From the NCBI GenBank assembly GCA_023250155.1, contig JAHFBG010000002.1:418483-482482 (forward strand): 64,000 nt of DNA. The letters are read 5' to 3'. This document shows, piece by piece, positions 63,845 through 64,000 of this stretch. The first letter of the stretch is position 1, and every line of letters begins with the position of its first letter. Made by a program: the position numbers and the translations under genes. The notes under the pieces were generated by a model. It did not search any database. It was not told where the DNA came from and worked only from the letters and a program-made list of their open reading frames with translations. The stretch is from Candidatus Melainabacteria bacterium (lineage in GTDB: Bacteria; Cyanobacteriota; Vampirovibrionia; 2-02-FULL-35-15).

Positions 63845-64000
63845 TTAAGTCCCTACTACGATAACAGCACAACCATTAGCGCACGTTTGACAAGACCTTT
63901 CACAAATCCCCCCAACTCTTAATAAGTTTGAAGAATTGAAATTTTGGGGCCTATGACAAGTCAATACCCGGAAGCCGTAATTGCACCGCTCTAAATGCAG
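63845..64000 (-). CDS. C-terminal fragment, possibly FGE-sulfatase (SUMF1)-like
   Basis: An open frame runs from the right edge to a TAA, giving 51 residues. It contains ERCNYGFRVL, which resembles the '(N)YGFRV' end of the formylglycine-generating-enzyme/sulfatase-modifying-factor domain. A Cys-rich tail follows (CERSCQTCANGCAVIVVGT). The domain reading is tentative because so little is visible. GC content is higher than in the neighbours. A SUMF1-like domain in bacteria can also be a structural module of secreted or regulatory proteins. Confidence 0.45.
   Translation of the reverse strand: MHLERCNYGFRVLTCHRPQNFNSSNLLRVGGICERSCQTCANGCAVIVVGT

Noticed and set aside
63840..64000. tmRNA or 6S RNA at the right edge
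   Set aside because: The stretch is explained by an open frame with a plausible domain ending, and no tRNA-like ends were found.

Overview
The window is AT-rich, double-membrane-type bacterial DNA. It carries flagellar export genes (flhA, fliI), a stand-alone DprA-like Rossmann protein of a type I associate with cyanobacteria, no photosynthesis genes, and very large secreted proteins. My best guess is a non-photosynthetic cyanobacterial relative (Melainabacteria/Vampirovibrionia). That is an inference from gene content only. Many genes lack a clear Shine-Dalgarno sequence, and TTG or GTG starts occur (flhA, rsmI, putA, the 57-residue gene).

Left third (1-24.5 kb): three paralogous giant secreted proteins in tandem on the minus strand. 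One is cut by the left edge; the others are about 3,780 and 2,210 residues. They share a signal region and a Cys-rich head. After that they are mosaics of FG-GAP/VCBS repeats, kelch-like and Vgb-like propellers, DUF1566-like domains, putative-Ig (He_PIG) domains, knottin-like Cys repeats and a discoidin-like module, joined by polyserine linkers that usually end in Gly. A ~200-bp upstream block is present in three copies, with a 39-bp core I read as identical in all three. Arrays of short palindromes sit between this block and the start codons, and also in frame inside two of the coding regions. An AbiEi/AbiEii-type toxin-antitoxin pair sits between the first and second giant gene. A small Cys-rich secreted protein lies upstream of the third.

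Middle (24.5-47 kb): a CBS-pair protein; an aldo/keto reductase; a fourth large secreted protein built of repeats (1,413 residues); an EVE-domain protein; a nucleotidyltransferase with a 57-residue partner; a fused PutA; a small EF-hand protein; the 'mobile mystery' pair (Xre regulator plus Fic); a PcrA/UvrD helicase; the DprA-like protein; tRNA-Leu(UAA); superoxide dismutase followed by a PrxQ-type peroxiredoxin; an SsuABC-like ABC importer; rsmI-nagA; and three small proteins of unknown function.

Right third (47-64 kb): mostly housekeeping. rplJ-rplL follows a recognisable L10 leader with an attenuator. Then come accC, flhA-fliI, a membrane GT2 glycosyltransferase, a cobalamin adenosyltransferase-like protein, a response regulator-SpoU methyltransferase-ruvX operon, a GH57-like glucanotransferase, rsmD, a MaoC-like hydratase, der, and an RNase HI with a degenerate HAD-like N-terminal half. 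A C-terminal fragment of another minus-strand gene reaches the right edge.

Two themes recur. First, short palindromic elements of at least two families sit between genes, at ribosome binding sites and in frame inside genes, some with target-site-duplication-like flanks. Second, the genome invests heavily in very long, modular, Cys- and Ser-rich exported proteins. The most distinctive system here is the triplicated giant-protein cassette with its shared upstream block.
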